Below, one piece after another: positions 1 through 14,779 of a DNA stretch of 64,000 nucleotides. The translations under genes were made by a program, and so were the position numbers. The notes beneath the pieces are model-generated. The model had not been told where the DNA came from. It saw only the letters and a program-made list of their open reading frames with translations, and searched no databases. The stretch is from assembly GCF_050948175.1 (NCBI RefSeq), contig NC_135194.1:4208033-4272032 (forward strand). Reading direction: 5' to 3'. Every line of letters starts with the position of its first letter. The first letter of the stretch is position 1. Source of the stretch: Xylocopa sonorina. Taxonomy: Eukaryota; Arthropoda; Insecta; Hymenoptera; Apidae.

Positions 1-3000
1 ATGTCTACCTATCGTAGCAATAGAGTTCTAATGCTTCTTAAAACGCGATATCGCATCTCATTTCTATGTTTCATGGTAAGATATAATATGATTTGCGAAG
101 TGTTATGCATTCCTCGTCTACGATTCAAATGAATGTAAATGCGACACTTCCTTGCAAGGAAATAGCGTTTGCAGATGTTTACGTATCGTAGCAATAGAGT
201 TCTAATGCTTCTTAAAACGCGATATCGCATCTCATTTCTATGTTTCATGGTAAGATATAATATGATTTGCGAAGTGTCATGTATTCCTCGTCTACACTTC
301 AAATGATTGTGAATGCGATACTTCCTCGCTAGTAAATAGCGTTTGCAGATGTCTACGTATCGTAGCAATAGCTCTCTAATGCTTCTTAAAACGCGATATC
401 GCATCTCATTTCTATGTGTCATGGTAAGATATAATATTCATTGCGAAGCGTTATGCATTCCTCGTCTACGATTCAAATGAATGTAAATGCGACACTTCCT
501 TGCAAGGAAATAGCATTTGTAGATGTCTACGTATCGTAGCAATAGAGTTCTTATGATTCTTAAAACGCGATATCGCATCTCATTTCTATGTTTCATGGTA
601 AGATATAATATGATTTGCGAAGTGTCATGTATTCCTTGTCTACACTTCAAATGAATGTGAATGCGACACTTCCTCGCTAGGAAATAGCGTTTGCAGATGT
701 CTACGTATCGTAGCAATAGATTTCTAATGCTTCTTAAAACGCGAGATCGCATCTCATTTCTATGTTTCATGGTAAGATGTAATATGATTTGCGAAGTGTT
801 ATGTATTCCTCGTCTAGACTTCAAATGAATGTAAATGTGACACTTCCTCGCAAAGAAATAGCGTTTGCAGTTGTCTACGTATCGTTGCAATAGATTTCTA
901 ATGCTTCTTAAAACGCGAAGTCGCATCTCATTTCTATGTTTCATGGTAAGATATAATATGATTTGCGAAGTGTCTTGTATTCCTCGTCTACACTTCAAAT
1001 GAATGTAAATGCGACACTTCCTAGCAAGGAAATAGCGTTTGCAGATGTCTGCGTATCGTAGCAATAGATTTCTAATGCTTCTTAAAACGCGATATCGCAT
1101 CTCATTTCTATGTTTCATGGTAAGATATAATATTCATTGCGAAGTGTTATACATTCCTCGTCTACGATTCAAATGAACGTAAATGCGACACTTCCTTACA
1201 AGGAAATAGCGTTTGCAGATGTCTACGTATCGTAGCAATAGAGTTCTTATGATTCTTAAAACGCGATATCGCATCTCATTTCTATGTTTCATGGTAAGAT
1301 ATAATATGATTTGCCAAGAGTTATGTATTCCTCGTCTACACTTCATATGAATGTAAATGCGACACTTCCTTGCAAGGAAATAGCGTTTGCAGATGTCTAG
1401 GTATCGTAGCGATAGAGTTCTAATGCTTCTTAAAACGCGATATCGCATCTCATTTCCATGTTTCATGGTAAGATATAATGTGATTTGCGAAGTGTTATGT
1501 ATTCCTCGTCTACACTTCATATGAATGTAAATGCGACACTTCCTTGCAAGGAAATAGCGTTTGCAGATGTCTACGTATCGTAGCAATAGATTTCTTATTA
1601 TTCATAAAACGCGATATCGCATCTCATTTCTATGTTTTATGGTAAGATATAATATTCATTGCGAAGCGTTATGTATTCCTCGTCTACACTTCAAATGAAT
1701 GTAAATGCGACACTTCCTTGCTAGGAAATAGCGTCTGCAGATGTCTAGGTATCGTAGCGATAGAGTTCTAATGCTTCTCAAAACGCGATATCGCATCTCA
1801 TTTCTATGTTTCATGGTAAGATATAATATGATTTGCGAAGTGTTATGCAATCCTCGTCTACGATTCAAATGAACGTAAATGCGACATTTCCTTGCAAGGA
1901 AATAGCGTTTGCAGATGTCTACGTATCGAAGCAATAGAGTTCAAATGCTTCTTAAAACGAGATATTGCATCTCATATCTATGTTTCATGTTAGGATATAA
2001 TATTCATTGCGAAGTGTTATGCATTCCTCGTCTACGATTCAAATGAATGTAAATGCGACACTTCCTTGCAAGGAAATAGCGTTTGCAGATGTCTGCGTAT
2101 CGTAGCAATAGATTTCTAATGCTTCTTAAAACGCGATATCGCATCTCATTTCTATGTTTCATGGTAAGATATAATATGATTTGCGAAGTGTTATGTGTTC
2201 CTTGTCTACACTTCATATGAATGTAAATGCGACACTTCCTTGCAAGGAAATAGCGTTTGCAGATGTCTACCTATCGTAGCAATAGAGTTCTAATGCTTCT
2301 TAAAACGCGATATCGCATCTCATTTCTATGTTTCATGGTAAGATATAATATGATTTGCGAAGTGTTATGCATTCCTCGTCTACGATTCAAATGAATGTAA
2401 ATGCGACACTTCCTTGCAAGGAAATAGCGTTTGCAGATGTCTAGGTATCGTAGCGATAGAGTTCTAATGCTTCTTAAAACGCGATATCGCATCTCATTTC
2501 CATGTTTCATGGTAAGATATAATGTGATTTGCGAAGTGTTATGTATTCCTCGTCTACACTTCATATGAATGTAAATGCGACACTTCCTTGCAAGGAAATA
2601 GCGTTTGCAGATGTCTACGTATCGTAGCAATAGATTTCTTATTATTCTTAAAACGCGATATCGCATCTCATTTCTATGTTTCATGGTAAGATATAATATT
2701 CATTGCGAAGCGTTATGCATTCCTCGTCTACGATTCAAATGAATGTAAATGCGACACTTCCTTGCAAGGAAGTAGCGTTTGCAGATGTCTACGTATCGTA
2801 GCAATAGAGTTCTAATGCTTCTTAAAACGCGATATCGCATCTCATTTCTATGTTTCATGGTAAGATATAATATGACTTGCGAAGTGTCATGTATTCCTCC
2901 TCTACACTTCAAATGAATGTAAGTGCGACACTTCCTTGCTAGGAAATAGCGTCTGCAGATGTCTAGGTATCGTAGCAATAGAGTTCAAATGCTTCTTAAA

Positions 3001-5319
3001 GCGAGATATTGCATCTCATATCTATGTTTCATGATAAGATATAATTATCATTGCGAAGTGTTATGTATTCCTCGTCTGCACTTCAAATGAATGTAAATGC
3101 GACACTTCCTTGCAAAGAAATAGCGTTTGCAGATGTCTACGTAACGTAGCAATAGATTTTTAATGCTTCTTAAAACGCGATATCGCATCTCATTTCTATG
3201 TTTCATGGTAAGATGTAATATGATTTGCGAAGTGTTATGTATTCCTCGTCTACACTTCAAATGAATGTAAATGAGACACTTCCTTGCAAAGAAATAGCGT
3301 TTGCAGATGTCTACGTGTCGTAGCAATAGATTTCTAATGCTTCTTAAAACGCGATATCGCATCTCATTTCTATGTTTCATGGTAAGATATAATATGATCT
3401 GCGAAGTGTTATGTATTCCTCGTCTACACTTCAAATGAATGTGAATGCCACACTTCCTCGCTAGGAAATAGCGTTTGCAGATGTCTACGTATCGTAGCAA
3501 TAGATTTTTAATGCTTCTTAAAACGCGATATCGCATCTCATTTCTATGTTTCATGGTAAGATGTAATATGATTTGCGAAGTGTTATGTATTCCTCGTCTA
3601 CACTTCAAATGAATGTAAATGTGACACTTCCTTGCAAAGAAATAGCGTTTGCAGATGTCTACGTATCGTAGCAATAGAGTTCTTATGATTCTTAAAACGC
3701 GATATCGCATCTCATTTCTATGTTTCATGGTATGATATAATATGATTTGCCAAGTGTTATGTATTCCTCGTCTACACTTCATATGAATGTAAATGCGACA
3801 CTTCCTTGCAAGGAAATAGCGTTTGCAGATGTCTACCTATCGTAGCAATAGAGTTCTAATGCTTCTTAAAACGCGATATCGCATCTCATTTCTATGTTTC
3901 ATGGTAAGATATAATATGATTTGCGAAGTGTTATGTATTCCTCGTCTACACTTGAAATGAATGTAAATGCGACTCTTCCTTGCAAGGAAATAGCGTTTGC
4001 AGATGTCTAGGTATCGTAGCAATAGAGTTCTAATGCTTCTTAAAACGCGATATCGCATCTTATTTCTATGTTTCATGGTAAGATATAATATGATTTGCGA
4101 AGTGTTATGTATTCCTCGTCTACACTTCAAATGAATGTGAATGCCACACTTCCTTGCAAGGAAATAGCGTCTGCAGATGTCTAGGTATCGTAGCGATAGA
4201 GTTCTAATGCTTCTTAATACGAAATATTGCATCTCATATCTGTTTCATGATAAGATATAATATTCATTGCGATGTGTTATGCATTCCTCGTCTACGATTC
4301 AAATGAATGTAAATGCGACACTTCCTTGCAAGGAAATAGCGTTTGCAGATGTCTACGTATCGTAGCAATAGAGTTCTTATGATTCTTAAATCGCGATATC
4401 GCATCTCATTTCTATGTTTCATGGTAAGATATAATATGATTTGCGAAGTGTTATGCATTCCTCGTCTACGATGCAAATGAATGTAAATGCGACACTTCCT
4501 TGCAAGGGAATAGCGTTTGCAGATGTCTAGGTATCGTAGCGATAGAGTTCTAATGCTTCTTAAAACGCGATATCGCATCTCATTTCCATGTTTCATGGTA
4601 AGATATAATATGATTTGCGAAGTGTTATGTATTCCCCGTCTACACTTCAAATGAATGTAAATGCGACACTTCCTCGCTAGGAAATAGCGTTTGCAGATGT
4701 CTACGTGTCGTAGCAATAGATTTCTAATGCTTTTTAAAACGAGATATAGCATCTTATATCTATGTTTCATAATAAGATATAATATTCATTGCGAAGTGTT
4801 AAGCATTCCTCGTCTACGATTCAAATGAATGTAAATGCGACACTTTCTCGCTAGGAAATAGCGTTTGCAGATGTCACGTATCGTAGCAATGGAGTTCTTA
4901 TGATTCTTAAAACGCGATATCGCATCTCAATTCTATGTTTCATGGTAAGATATAATATGATTTGCGAAGTGTTATGTATTCCTCGTCTACACTTCAAATG
5001 AATGTAAATGCGACACTTCCTTGCAAAGAAATAGCGTTTGCAGATGTCTACGTGTCGTAGCAATAGATTTCTAATGCTTCTTAAAACGCGATATCGCATC
5101 TCATTTCTATGTTTCATGGTAAGATATAATATGATCTGCGAAGTGTTATGTATTCCTCGTCTACACTTCAAATGAATGTGAATGCCACACTTCCTCGCTA
5201 GTAAATAGCGTTTGCAGATGTCTACGTATCGTAGCAATAGCTCTCTAATGCTTCTTAAAACGCGATATCGCATCTCATTTCTATGTGTCATGGTAAGATA
5301 TAATATTCATTGCGAAGTG

Positions 5320-8300
5320 TTATGTACTCCTCGTCTACACTTCAAATGAATGTAAATGCGACTCTTCCTTGCAAGGAAATTGCGTTTGCAGATGTCTAGG
5401 TATCGTAGCAATAGAGTTCTAATGCTTCTTAAAACGCGATATCGCATCTTATTTCTATGTTTCATGGTAAGATATAATATGATTTGCGAAGTGTTATGTA
5501 TTCCTCGTCTACACTTCAAATGAATGTAAATGCCACACTTCCTTGCAAGGAAATAGCGTCTGCAGATGTCTAGGTATCGTAGCAATAGAGTTCTAATGCT
5601 TCTTAAAACGCGATATCGCATCTCATTTCTATGTTTCATGGTAAGATATAATATGACTTGCGAAGTGTCATGTATTCCTCGTCTACACTTCAAATGAATG
5701 TAAATGCCACACTTCCTTGCAAGGAAATAGCGTCTGCAGATGTCTAGGTATCGTAGCAATAGAGTTCTAATGCTTCTTAAAACGCGATATCGCATCTCAT
5801 TTCTATGTTTCATGGTAAGATATAATATGACTTGCGAAGTGTCATGTATTCCTCGTCTACACTTCAAATGAATGTAAGTGCGACACTTCCTTGCTAGGAA
5901 ATAGCGTCTGCAGATGTCTAGGTATCGTAGCAATAGAGTTCAAATGCTTCTTAAAGCGAGATATTGCATCTCATATCTATGTTTCATGATAAGATATAAT
6001 TATCATTGCGAAGTGTTATGTATTCCTCGTCTGCACTTCAAATGAATGTAAACGCGACACTTCCTTGCAAGGAAATAGCGTTTGCAGATGTCTACCTATC
6101 GTAGCAATAGAGTTCTAATGCTTCTTAAAACGCGATATCGCATCTCATTTCTATGCTTCATGGTAAGATATAATATGATTTGCGAAGTGTTATGTATTCC
6201 TCGTCTACACTTCAAATGAATGTAAATGCGACTCTTCCTTGCAAGGAAATTGCGTTTGCAGATATCTAGGTATCGTAGCAATAAGGTTCTAATGCTTCTT
6301 AAAACGCGATATCGCATCTTATTTCTATGTTTCATGGTAAGATATAATATGATTTGCGAAGTGTTATGTATTCCTCGTCTACACTTCAAATGAATGTAAA
6401 TGCCACACTTCCTTGCAAGGAAATAGCGTCTGCAGATGTCTAGGTATCGTAGCGATAGAGTTCTAATGCTTCTTAATACGAAATATTGCATCTCATATCT
6501 GTTTCATGATAAGATATAATATTCATTGCGATGTGTTATGCATTCCTCGTCTACGATTCAAATGAATGTAAATGCGACACTTCCTTGCAGGGAAATAGCG
6601 TTTGCAGATGTCTAGGTATCGTAGCAATAGAGTTCTTATGAATCTTAAAACGCGATATCGCATCTCATTGCTATGTTTCATGGTAAGATATAATATGATT
6701 TGCGAAGTGTTATGTATTCCTCGTCTACACTTCAAATGAATGTAAATGCGACACTTCCTTGCTAGGAAATAGCGTCTGCAGATGTCTAGGTATCGTAGCG
6801 ATAGAGTTCTAATGCTTCTTAAAACGCGATATCGCATCTCAGTTCTATGTTTCATGGTAAGAAGTAATATGATTTGCGAAGTGTTATTTATTCCTCGTCT
6901 ACACTTCAAATGAATTTAAATGCGACAGTTCCTTGCAAGGAAATAGCGTTTGCAGATGTCTACGTATCGTAGCAATAGAGTTCTTATGATCCTTAAAACA
7001 CGATATCGCATCTCGTTTCTATGGTTCATGGTAAGATATAATATGATTTGCGAAGTGTTATGCATTCCTCGTCTACGATGCAAATGAATGTAAATGCGAC
7101 ACTTCCTTGCAAGGAAATAGCGTTTGCAGATGTCTAGGTACCGTAGCGATAGAGTTCTAATGCTTCTTAATACGAAGTATTTCATCTCATATCTATGTTT
7201 CATGATAAGATATAATATTCATTGCGAAGTGTTATGCATTCCTCGTCTACGATTCAAATGAATGTAAATGCGACACTTCCTTGCAAGGAAATAGCGTTTG
7301 CAGATGTCTAGGTATCGTAGCAATAGAGTTCTAATGCTTCTTAAAACGCGATATCGCATCTCAGTTCTATGTTTCATGGCAAGATATAATATGATTTGCG
7401 AAGTGTTATGTATTCCTCGTCTACACTTCATACGAATGTAAATGCGACACTTCCTTGCAAGGAAATAGCGTTTGCAGATGTCTAGGTATCGTAGCGATAG
7501 AGTTCTAATGCTTCTTAAAACGCGATATCGCATCTCATTTCCATGTTTCATGGTAAGATATAATATGATTTGCGAAGTGTTATGTATTCCTCGTCTACAC
7601 TTCATATGAATGTAAATGCGACACTTCCTTGCAAGGAAATAGCGTTTGCAGATGTCTACGTATCGTAGCAATAGAGTTCTTATGATACTTAAAACGCGAT
7701 ATCGCATCTCATTTCTATGTTTCATGGTAAGATATAATATGATTTGCGAAGTGTTATGTATTCCTCGTCTGCACTTCAAATGAATGTAAATGCGACACTT
7801 CCTTGCAAGGAAATAGCGTTTGCAGATGTCTAGGTATCGTAGCAATAGAGTTCTAATGCTTCTTAAAACGCGATATCGCATCTCAGTTCTATGTTTCGTG
7901 GTAAGGTATAATATGATTTGCGAAGTGTCATGTATTCCTCGTCTACACTTCAAATGAATGTAAATGCGACACTTCCTTGCAAGGAAATAGCGTCTGCAGA
8001 TGTCTACGTATCGTAGCAATAGATTTCTAATGCTTCTTAAAACGCGATATCGCATCTCATTTCTATGGTTCATGGTAAGATATAATATGATTTGCGAAGT
8101 GTTATGTATTCCTCGTCTGCACTTCAAATGAATGTAAATGCGACACTCCCTTGCAAAGAAATAGCGTTTGCAGATGTCTAGGTATCGTAGCAATAGAGTT
8201 CTAATGCTTCTTATAACGCGATATCGCATATCATTTCTATGTTTCATGGTAAGATATAATATGACTTGCGAAGTGTCATGTATTCCTCGTCTACACTTCA

Positions 8301-9110
8301 AATGAATGTAAGTGCGACACTTCCTTGCTAGGAAATAGCGTCTGCAGATGTCTAGGTATCGTAGCAATAGATTTCTAATGCTTCTTAAAACGCGATATCG
8401 CATCTCATTTCTATGTTTCATGATAAGATATAATATGATTTGCGAAGTGTCATGTATTCCTCGTCTACACTTCAAATGAATGTGAATGCGACACTTCCTC
8501 GCTAGGAAATAGCGTTTGTAGATATCTACGTATCGTAGCAATAGAGTTCTTATGATTCTTAAAACGCGATATCGCATCTCATTTCTATGGTTCATGGTAA
8601 GATATAATATGATTTGCGAAGTGTTATGTATTCCTCGTCTAGACTTCAAATGAATGTAAATGTGACACTTCCTTGCAAGGAAATAGCGTTTGCAGATGTC
8701 TACGTATCGTTGCAATGGAGTTCTTATGATTCTTAAAACGCGATATCGCATCTCATTTCTATGGTTCATGGTAAGATATAATATGATTTGCGAAGTGTTA
8801 TGCATTCCTCGTCTACGATTCAAATGAATGCAAATGCGACACTTCCTTGCAAGGAAATAGCGTTTGCAGATGTCTAGGTATCGTAGCAATAGAGTTCAAA
8901 TGCTTCTTAAAACGAGATATTGCATCTCATATCTATGTTTAATGATAAGATATAATATTCATTGCGAAGTGTTATGCATTCCTCGTCTACGATTCAAATG
9001 AATGTAAATGCGACACTTCCTTGCAAGGAAGTAGCGTTTGCAGATGTCTACGTATCGTAGCAATAGAGTTCTTATGATTCTTAAAACGCGATATCGCATC
9101 TCATTTCTAT
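5320..9110 (+). repeat. Higher-order duplication copy A (satellite)
   Basis: This stretch matches 10190-14150 almost base for base, including private variants such as TATGTACTCC (5321 and 10191), AAACACGATATC, GTACCGTAGCG and the short CATATCTGTTTC deletion. The offset is 4696 bp over most of its length (27 monomers less 2 bp). It changes to 4870 near the left end, where A has one extra monomer, and to 5044 near the right end, where B has two extra. This is the signature of unequal exchange after a segmental duplication. Boundaries are read by eye and approximate. Confidence 0.85.
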
Positions 9111-10189
9111 AATTCATGGTAAGATATAATATGATTTGCGAAGTGTCATGTATTCCTCGTCTACACATCAAATGAATGTGAATGCGACACTTCCTCGCTA
9201 GGAAATAGCGTTTGCAGATGTCTACGTATCGTAGCAATAGAGTTCTTATGATTCTTAAAACGCGATATCGTATCTCATTTCTATGGTTCATGGTAAGATA
9301 TAATATGATTTGCGAAGTGTTATGTATTCCTCGTCTACACTTCAAATGAATGTAAATGCGACACTTCCTTGCTAGGAAATAGCGTCTGCAGATGTCTAGG
9401 TATCGTAGCGATAGAGTTCTAATGCTTCTTAAAACGCGATATCGCATCTCAGTTCTATGTTTCATGGTAAGAAGTAATATGATTTGCGAAGTGTTATTTA
9501 TTCCTCGTCTACACTTCAAATGAATTTAAATGCGACAGTTCCTTGCAAGGAAATAGCGTTTGCAAATGTCTACGTATCGTAGCAATAGAGTTCTTATGAT
9601 CCTTAAAACGCGATATCGCATCTCATTTCTATGGTTCATGGTAAGATATAATATGATTTGCGAAGTGTTATGCATTCCTCGTCTACGATGCAAATGAATG
9701 TAAATGCGACACTTCCTTGCAAGGAAATAGCGTTTGCAGATGTCTAGGTATCGTAGCGATAGAGTTCTAATGCTTCTTAAAACGCGATATCGCATCTCAG
9801 TTCTATGTTTCATGGTAAGAAGTAATATGATTTGCGAAGTGTTATTTATTCCTCGTCTACACTTCAAATGAATTTAAATGCGACAGTTCCTTGCAAGGAA
9901 ATAGCGTTTGCAGATGTCTACGTATCGTAGCAATAGAGTTCTTATGATTCTTAAAACGCGATATCGCATCTCATTTCTATGTTTCATGGTAAGATATAAT
10001 ATGATTTGCCAAGTGTTATGTATTCCTCGTCTACACTTCATATGAATGTAAATGCGACACTTCCTTGCAAGGAAATAGCGTTTGCAGATGTCTACCTATC
10101 GTAGCAATAGAGTTCTAATGCTTCTTAAAACGCGATATCGCATCTCATTTCTATGTTTCATGGTAAGATATAATATGATTTGCGAAGTG

Positions 10190-13100
10190 TTATGTACTCC
10201 TCGTCTACACTTCAAATGAATGTAAATGCGACTCTTCCTTGCAAGGAAATTGCGTTTGCAGATGTCTAGGTATCGTAGCAATAGAGTTCTAATGCTTCTT
10301 AAAACGCGATATCGCATCTTATTTCTATGTTTCATGGTAAGATATAATATGATTTGCGAAGTGTTATGTATTCCTCGTCTACACTTCAAATGAATGTAAA
10401 TGCCACACTTCCTTGCAAGGAAATAGCGTCTGCAGATGTCTAGGTATCGTAGCAATAGAGTTCTAATGCTTCTTAAAACGCGATATCGCATCTCATTTCT
10501 ATGTTTCATGGTAAGATATAATATGACTTGCGAAGTGTCATGTATTCCTCGTCTACACTTCAAATGAATGTAAGTGCGACACTTCCTTGCTAGGAAATAG
10601 CGTCTGCAGATGTCTAGGTATCGTAGCAATAGAGTTCAAATGCTTCTTAAAGCGAGATATTGCATCTCATATCTATGTTTCATGATAAGATATAATTATC
10701 ATTGCGAAGTGTTATGTATTCCTCGTCTGCACTTCAAATGAATGTAAACGCGACACTTCCTTGCAAGGAAATAGCGTTTGCAGATGTCTACCTATCGTAG
10801 CAATAGAGTTCTAATGCTTCTTAAAACGCGATATCGCATCTCATTTCTATGCTTCATGGTAAGATATAATATGATTTGCGAAGTGTTATGTATTCCTCGT
10901 CTACACTTCAAATGAATGTAAATGCGACTCTTCCTTGCAAGGAAATTGCGTTTGCAGATATCTAGGTATCGTAGCAATAAGGTTCTAATGCTTCTTAAAA
11001 CGCGATATCGCATCTTATTTCTATGTTTCATGGTAAGATATAATATGATTTGCGAAGTGCTATGTATTCCTCGTCTACACTTCAAATGAATGTAAATGCC
11101 ACACTTCCTTGCAAGGAAATAGCGTCTGCAGATGTCTAGGTATCGTAGCGATAGAGTTCTAATGCTTCTTAATACGAAATATTGCATCTCATATCTGTTT
11201 CATGATAAGATATAATATTCATTGCGATGTGTTATGCATTCCTCGTCTACGATTCAAATGAATGTAAATGCGACACTTCCTTGCAGGGAAATAGCGTTTG
11301 CAGATGTCTAGGTATCGTAGCAATAGAGTTCTTATGAATCTTAAAACGCGATATCGCATCTCATTGCTATGTTTCATGGTAAGATATAATATGATTTGCG
11401 AAGTGTTATGTATTCCTCGTCTACACTTCAAATGAATGTAAATGCGACACTTCCTTGCTAGGAAATAGCGTCTGCAGATGTCTAGGTATCGTAGCGATAG
11501 AGTTCTAATGCTTCTTAAAACGCGATATCGCATCTCAGTTCTATGTTTCATGGTAAGAAGTAATATGATTTGCGAAGTGTTATTTATTCCTCGTCTACAC
11601 TTCAAATGAATTTAAATGCGACAGTTCCTTGCAAGGAAATAGCGTTTGCAGATGTCTACGTATCGTAGCAATAGAGTTCTTATGATCCTTAAAACACGAT
11701 ATCGCATCTCGTTTCTATGGTTCATGGTAAGATATAATATGATTTGCGAAGTGTTATGCATTCCTCGTCTACGATGCAAATGAATGTAAATGCGACACTT
11801 CCTTGCAAGGAAATAGCGTTTGCAGATGTCTAGGTACCGTAGCGATAGAGTTCTAATGCTTCTTAATACGAAGTATTTCATCTCATATCTATGTTTCATG
11901 ATAAGATATAATATTCATTGCGAAGTGTTATGCATTCCTCGTCTACGATTCAAATGAATGTAAATGCGACACTTCCTTGCAAGGAAATAGCGTTTGCAGA
12001 TGTCTAGGTATCGTAGCAATAGAGTTCTAATGCTTCTTAAAACGCGATATCGCATCACAGTTCTATGTTTCATGGCAAGATATAATATGATTTGCGAAGT
12101 GTTATGTATTCCTCGTCTACACTTCATATGAATGTAAATGCGACATTTCCTTGCAAGGAAATAGCGTTTGCAGATGTCTACGTATCGTAGCATTAGAGTT
12201 CTTATGATTCTTAAAACGCGATATCGCATCTCATTTCTATGTTTCATGGTAAGATATAATATGATTTGCGAAGTGTTATGTATTCCTCGTCTGCACTTCA
12301 AATGAATGTAAATGCGACACTTCCTTGCAAGGAAATAGCGTTTGCAGATGTCTAGGTATCGTAGCAATAGAGTTCTAATGCTTCTTAAAACGCGATATCG
12401 CATCTCAGTTCTATGTTTCATGGCAAGATATAATATGATTTGCGAAGTGTTATGTATTCCTCGTCTACACTTCATACGAATGTAAATGCGACACTTCCTT
12501 GCAAGGAAATAGCGTTTGCAGATGTCTAGGTATCGTAGCGATAGAGTTCTAATGCTTCTTAAAACGCGATATCGCATCTCATTTCCATGTTTCATGGTAA
12601 GATATAATATGATTTGCGAAGTGTTATGTATTCCTCGTCTACACTTCATATGAATGTAAATGCGACACTTCCTTGCAAGGAAATAGCGTTTGCAGATGTC
12701 TACGTATCGTAGCAATAGAGTTCTTATGATACTTAAAACGCGATATCGCATCTCATTTCTATGTTTCATGGTAAGATATAATATGATTTGCGAAGTGTTA
12801 TGTATTCCTCGTCTGCACTTCAAATGAATGTAAATGCGACACTTCCTTGCAAGGAAATAGCGTTTGCAGATGTCTAGGTATCGTAGCAATAGAGTTCTAA
12901 TGCTTCTTAAAACGCGATATCGCATCTCAGTTCTATGTTTCGTGGTAAGGTATAATATGATTTGCGAAGTGTCATGTATTCCTCGTCTACACTTCAAATG
13001 AATGTAAATGCGACACTTCCTTGCAAGGAAATAGCGTCTGCAGATGTCTACGTATCGTAGCAATAGATTTCTAATGCTTCTTAAAACGCGATATCGCATC

Positions 13101-14150
13101 TCATTTCTATGGTTCATGGTAAGATATAATATGATTTGCGAAGTGTTATGTATTCCTCGTCTGCACTTCAAATGAATGTAAATGCGACACTCCCTTGCAA
13201 AGAAATAGCGTTTGCAGATGTCTAGGTATCGTAGCAATAGAGTTCTAATGCTTCTTATAACGCGATATCGCATATCATTTCTATGTTTCATGGTAAGATA
13301 TAATATGACTTGCGAAGTGTCATGTATTCCTCGTCTACACTTCAAATGAATGTAAGTGCGACACTTCCTTGCTAGGAAATAGCGTCTGCAGATGTCTAGG
13401 TATCGTAGCAATAGATTTCTAATGCTTCTTAAAACGCGATATCGCATCTCATTTCTATGTTTCATGATAAGATATAATATGATTTGCGAAGTGTCATGTA
13501 TTCCTCGTCTACACTTCAAATGAATGTGAATGCGACACTTCCTCGCTAGGAAATAGCGTTTGTAGATATCTACGTATCGTAGCAATAGAGTTCTTATGAT
13601 TCTTAAAACGCGATATCGCATCTCATTTCTATGGTTCATGGTAAGATATAATATGATTTGCGAAGTGTTATGTATTCCTCGTCTAGACTTCAAATGAATG
13701 TAAATGTGACACTTCCTTGCAAGGAAATAGCGTTTGCAGATGTCTACGTATCGTTGCAATGGAGTTCTTATGATTCTTAAAACGCGATATCGCATCTCAT
13801 TTCTATGGTTCATGGTAAGATATAATATGATTTGCGAAGTGTTATGCATTCCTCGTCTACGATTCAAATGAATGCAAATGCGACACTTCCTTGCAAGGAA
13901 ATAGCGTTTGCAGATGTCTAGGTATCGTAGCAATAGAGTTCAAATGCTTCTTAAAACGAGATATTGCATCTCATATCTATGTTTAATGATAAGATATAAT
14001 ATTCATTGCGAAGTGTTATGCATTCCTCGTCTACGATTCAAATGAATGTAAATGCGACACTTCCTTGCAAGGAAGTAGCGTTTGCAGATGTCTACGTATC
14101 GTAGCAATAGAGTTCTTATGATTCTTAAAACGCGATATCGCATCTCATTT
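10190..14150 (+). repeat. Higher-order duplication copy B (satellite)
   Basis: Partner of the segment at 5320-9110. Relative to A it lacks one monomer near the left edge and carries two extra monomers (348 bp) around 11.9-12.35 kb, which include the private variant CGTAGCATTAGAG at about 12187. The part from 10792 to about 12350 recurs a third time at 17226-18960. Boundaries are approximate. Confidence 0.85.
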
Positions 14151-14779
14151 CTATGGTTCATGGTAAGATATAATATGATTTGCGAAGTGTTATGCATTCC
14201 TCGTCTACGATGCAAATGAATGTAAATGCGACACTTCCTTGCAAGGAAATAGCGTTTGCAGATGTCTAGGTATCGTAGCGATAGAGTTCTAATGCTTCTT
14301 AAAACGCGATATCGCATCTCATTTCCATGTTTCATGGTAAGATATAATATGATTTGCGAAGTGTTATGTATTCCTCGTCTACGAGTCAAATGAATGTAAA
14401 TGCGACACTTCCTTGCAAGGAAATAGCGTTTGCAGATGTCTAGGTACCGTAGCGATAGAGTTCTAATGCTTCTTAATACGAAATATTTCATCTCATATCT
14501 ATGTTTCATGATAAGATATAATATTCATTGCGAAGTGTTATGCATTCCTCGTCTACGATTCAAATGAATGTAAATGCGACACTTCCTTGCAAGGAAATAG
14601 CGTTTGCAGATGTCTAGGTATCGTAGCAATAGAGTTCTAATGCTTCTTAAAACGCGATATCGCATCTCATTTCTATGTTTCATGGTAAGATATAATATGA
14701 TTTGCCAAGTGTTATGTATTCCTCGTCTACACTTCAAATGAATGTAAATGCGACTCTTCCTTGCAAGGAAATAGCGTTT
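14003..14779 (+). repeat. Satellite segment duplicated at 19219-19995, with E1 empty site
   Basis: This segment corresponds to 19219-19995 at an offset of 5216 bp; at least 14525-14779 and 19741-19995 match closely, including the variant TTTGCCAAGTG. The GTTT at 14776-14779 is the unoccupied counterpart of the E1 target site. Sequence continuing from 14776 matches the E1 right flank from 29180 for about 140 bp before the two diverge by a two-monomer indel. Confidence 0.75.
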
